Part shown: in pieces, positions 63,460 to 64,000 of the stretch
Numbering within the stretch: position 1 is the stretch's first letter
How the letters are laid out: each line of letters begins with the position of its first letter
Source of the DNA: Flagellimonas amphidinii
Lineage (GTDB): Bacteria; Bacteroidota; Bacteroidia; Flavobacteriales; Flavobacteriaceae
Length of the DNA: 64,000 nucleotides
NCBI RefSeq assembly: GCF_013090115.1
Contig: NZ_JABFNN010000023.1
Location: 1 to 64,000 of the forward strand
Direction: 5' to 3'
Notes under the pieces: generated by a model
The model's input: only the letters and a program-made list of their open reading frames with translations
Told to the model about the DNA's origin: nothing
Database searches by the model: none
Translations under genes and position numbers: made by a program

Positions 63460-64000
63460 ATGAAAACTAAACTATTGTTTTACTTGTTATGTTTGTCAGT
63501 TGTAATACTGTTGAATAATTCCATCATGGCACAAAACACTACTATTGACCAAAGAGTAGATGCTTTGCTAGGCAAGATGACCCTAGAAGAAAAAGTGGGT
63601 CAAATGAACCAATACAATGGTTTTTGGGATGTAACAGGTCCTGCACCCAAAGAAGGCAATGCTGCAGATAAATATGAGCACCTAAGAAAAGGTTGGGTAG
63701 GCTCCATGCTCAATGTAACCGGGACTGAAGAGGTTAGAAAATTACAAAAATTAGTTGTGGAAGAGTCCAGATTGGGTATTCCTCTTATTTTTGGTTTTGA
63801 TGTAATCCACGGATACAAAACACTATCTCCCATTCCCTTGGCTGAAGCTGCTAGTTGGGATATGGAGGCCATTGAAAGTTCAGCCAGAATTGCAGCCGAT
63901 GAAGCTTCTGCCGTAGGTTTAAGTTGGACCTTTGCCCCTATGGTGGACATTTCCCATGATCCTCGCTGGGGCCGTGTTATGGAAGGTGGTGGTGAAGATC
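63460..64000 (+). CDS. Glycoside hydrolase family 3 (beta-glucosidase type), partial
   Basis: First 180 residues, cut by the window end. Signal peptide, then DALLGKMTLEEKVGQMNQ, VEESRLGIPLIFGFDVIHGY, SWDMEAIESSARIAADEA and FAPMVDISHDPRWGRVMEG, which are the first half of a GH3 domain similar to BglX. The catalytic Asp lies beyond the end. Divergent from mazG. Likely a periplasmic glucan enzyme. Confidence 0.88.
   Translation, partial: MKTKLLFYLLCLSVVILLNNSIMAQNTTIDQRVDALLGKMTLEEKVGQMNQYNGFWDVTGPAPKEGNAADKYEHLRKGWVGSMLNVTGTEEVRKLQKLVVEESRLGIPLIFGFDVIHGYKTLSPIPLAEAASWDMEAIESSARIAADEASAVGLSWTFAPMVDISHDPRWGRVMEGGGED

Noticed and set aside
1-64000. CRISPR array, tRNA or rRNA genes
   Set aside because: No regularly spaced direct repeats and no tRNA-like GTTCGANTCC with fitting stems were found by reading; no rRNA sequence was recognised.

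Overview
The window is a chromosomal segment from a member of the Bacteroidota, most likely a marine Flavobacteriaceae of the Muricauda/Flagellimonas kind. This is inferred from the low GC content, A-rich leaders without Shine-Dalgarno sequences, several TANNTTTG-type -7 boxes, and blocks of genes that usually stand together in flavobacteria: OstA-like/class III aminotransferase/TPR/DUF368/aroE/DUF349, zapA/6S-like RNA/rny, and recQ/kdsD/tatC/lptB. I saw no tRNA, rRNA, CRISPR array, prophage or transposase gene.

Bases 1-3790 are the unusual part: an array of five integron-like gene cassettes, all on the plus strand. The cassettes carry a HEPN-like RNxFAH protein, a DUF5946 protein, no gene at all, a CPCC zinc-ribbon-like protein and a lipoprotein amidohydrolase. 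Each is bounded by its own perfect 9-10 bp inverted repeat, beginning GTT and ending AAC. Between cassettes lie foldable attC-like sites of 65-178 bp with the order AAC - spacer - arm - hairpins - arm' - AAACC - GTT. No integron integrase is in the window. The array stops at a damaged last site next to a short, probably truncated SnoaL-like reading frame.

Bases 4100-8000 hold small accessory genes: a TetR regulator divergent from an FAD monooxygenase, a GNAT acetyltransferase, a lumazine-binding-like secreted protein and a tandem DinB fusion. Bases 8087-17356 are a co-directional core block for the envelope and housekeeping (OstA-like LPS protein, aminotransferase, TPR protein, two DUF368/PopT lipid-carrier transporters, shikimate dehydrogenase, DUF349 protein). 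On the minus strand follow a CBS protein, RNase Y, a 6S-like RNA, ZapA and a coiled-coil partner.

Bases 20.4-40.3 kb carry an M23 peptidase, a TonB-dependent receptor, cysteine desulfurase, a Smr protein, a cluster of four small membrane proteins (DUF2752, CCC-type, CD225-type, DUF2752), a RecQ without zinc cysteines, the kdsD-tatC-ahpD-like-lptB run, phosphatidylserine synthase, a DUF4105/Lnb-type membrane protein, an ABC-F ATPase, a shrunken methyltransferase relative, cobalamin adenosyltransferase and DUF2795. Bases 40.4-64 kb hold secA, an orphan histidine kinase, an M14 peptidase/amidohydrolase pair, a secreted 77-residue protein with a newly noticed 32-residue membrane peptide, lipoprotein MsrA, a sigma factor/membrane protein/DUF4097-like operon, Ohr, MeaB, a glycosyltransferase/flippase-like/ArnT-like/PAP2 group, MATE, a sulfatase, MazG and the start of a GH3 glycosidase cut by the window end.

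Many of the products concern the envelope: LPS synthesis and transport (KdsD, OstA-like, LptB), lipid-carrier recycling (DUF368, PAP2), lipoprotein maturation (DUF4105/Lnb), and protein export (SecA, TatC).
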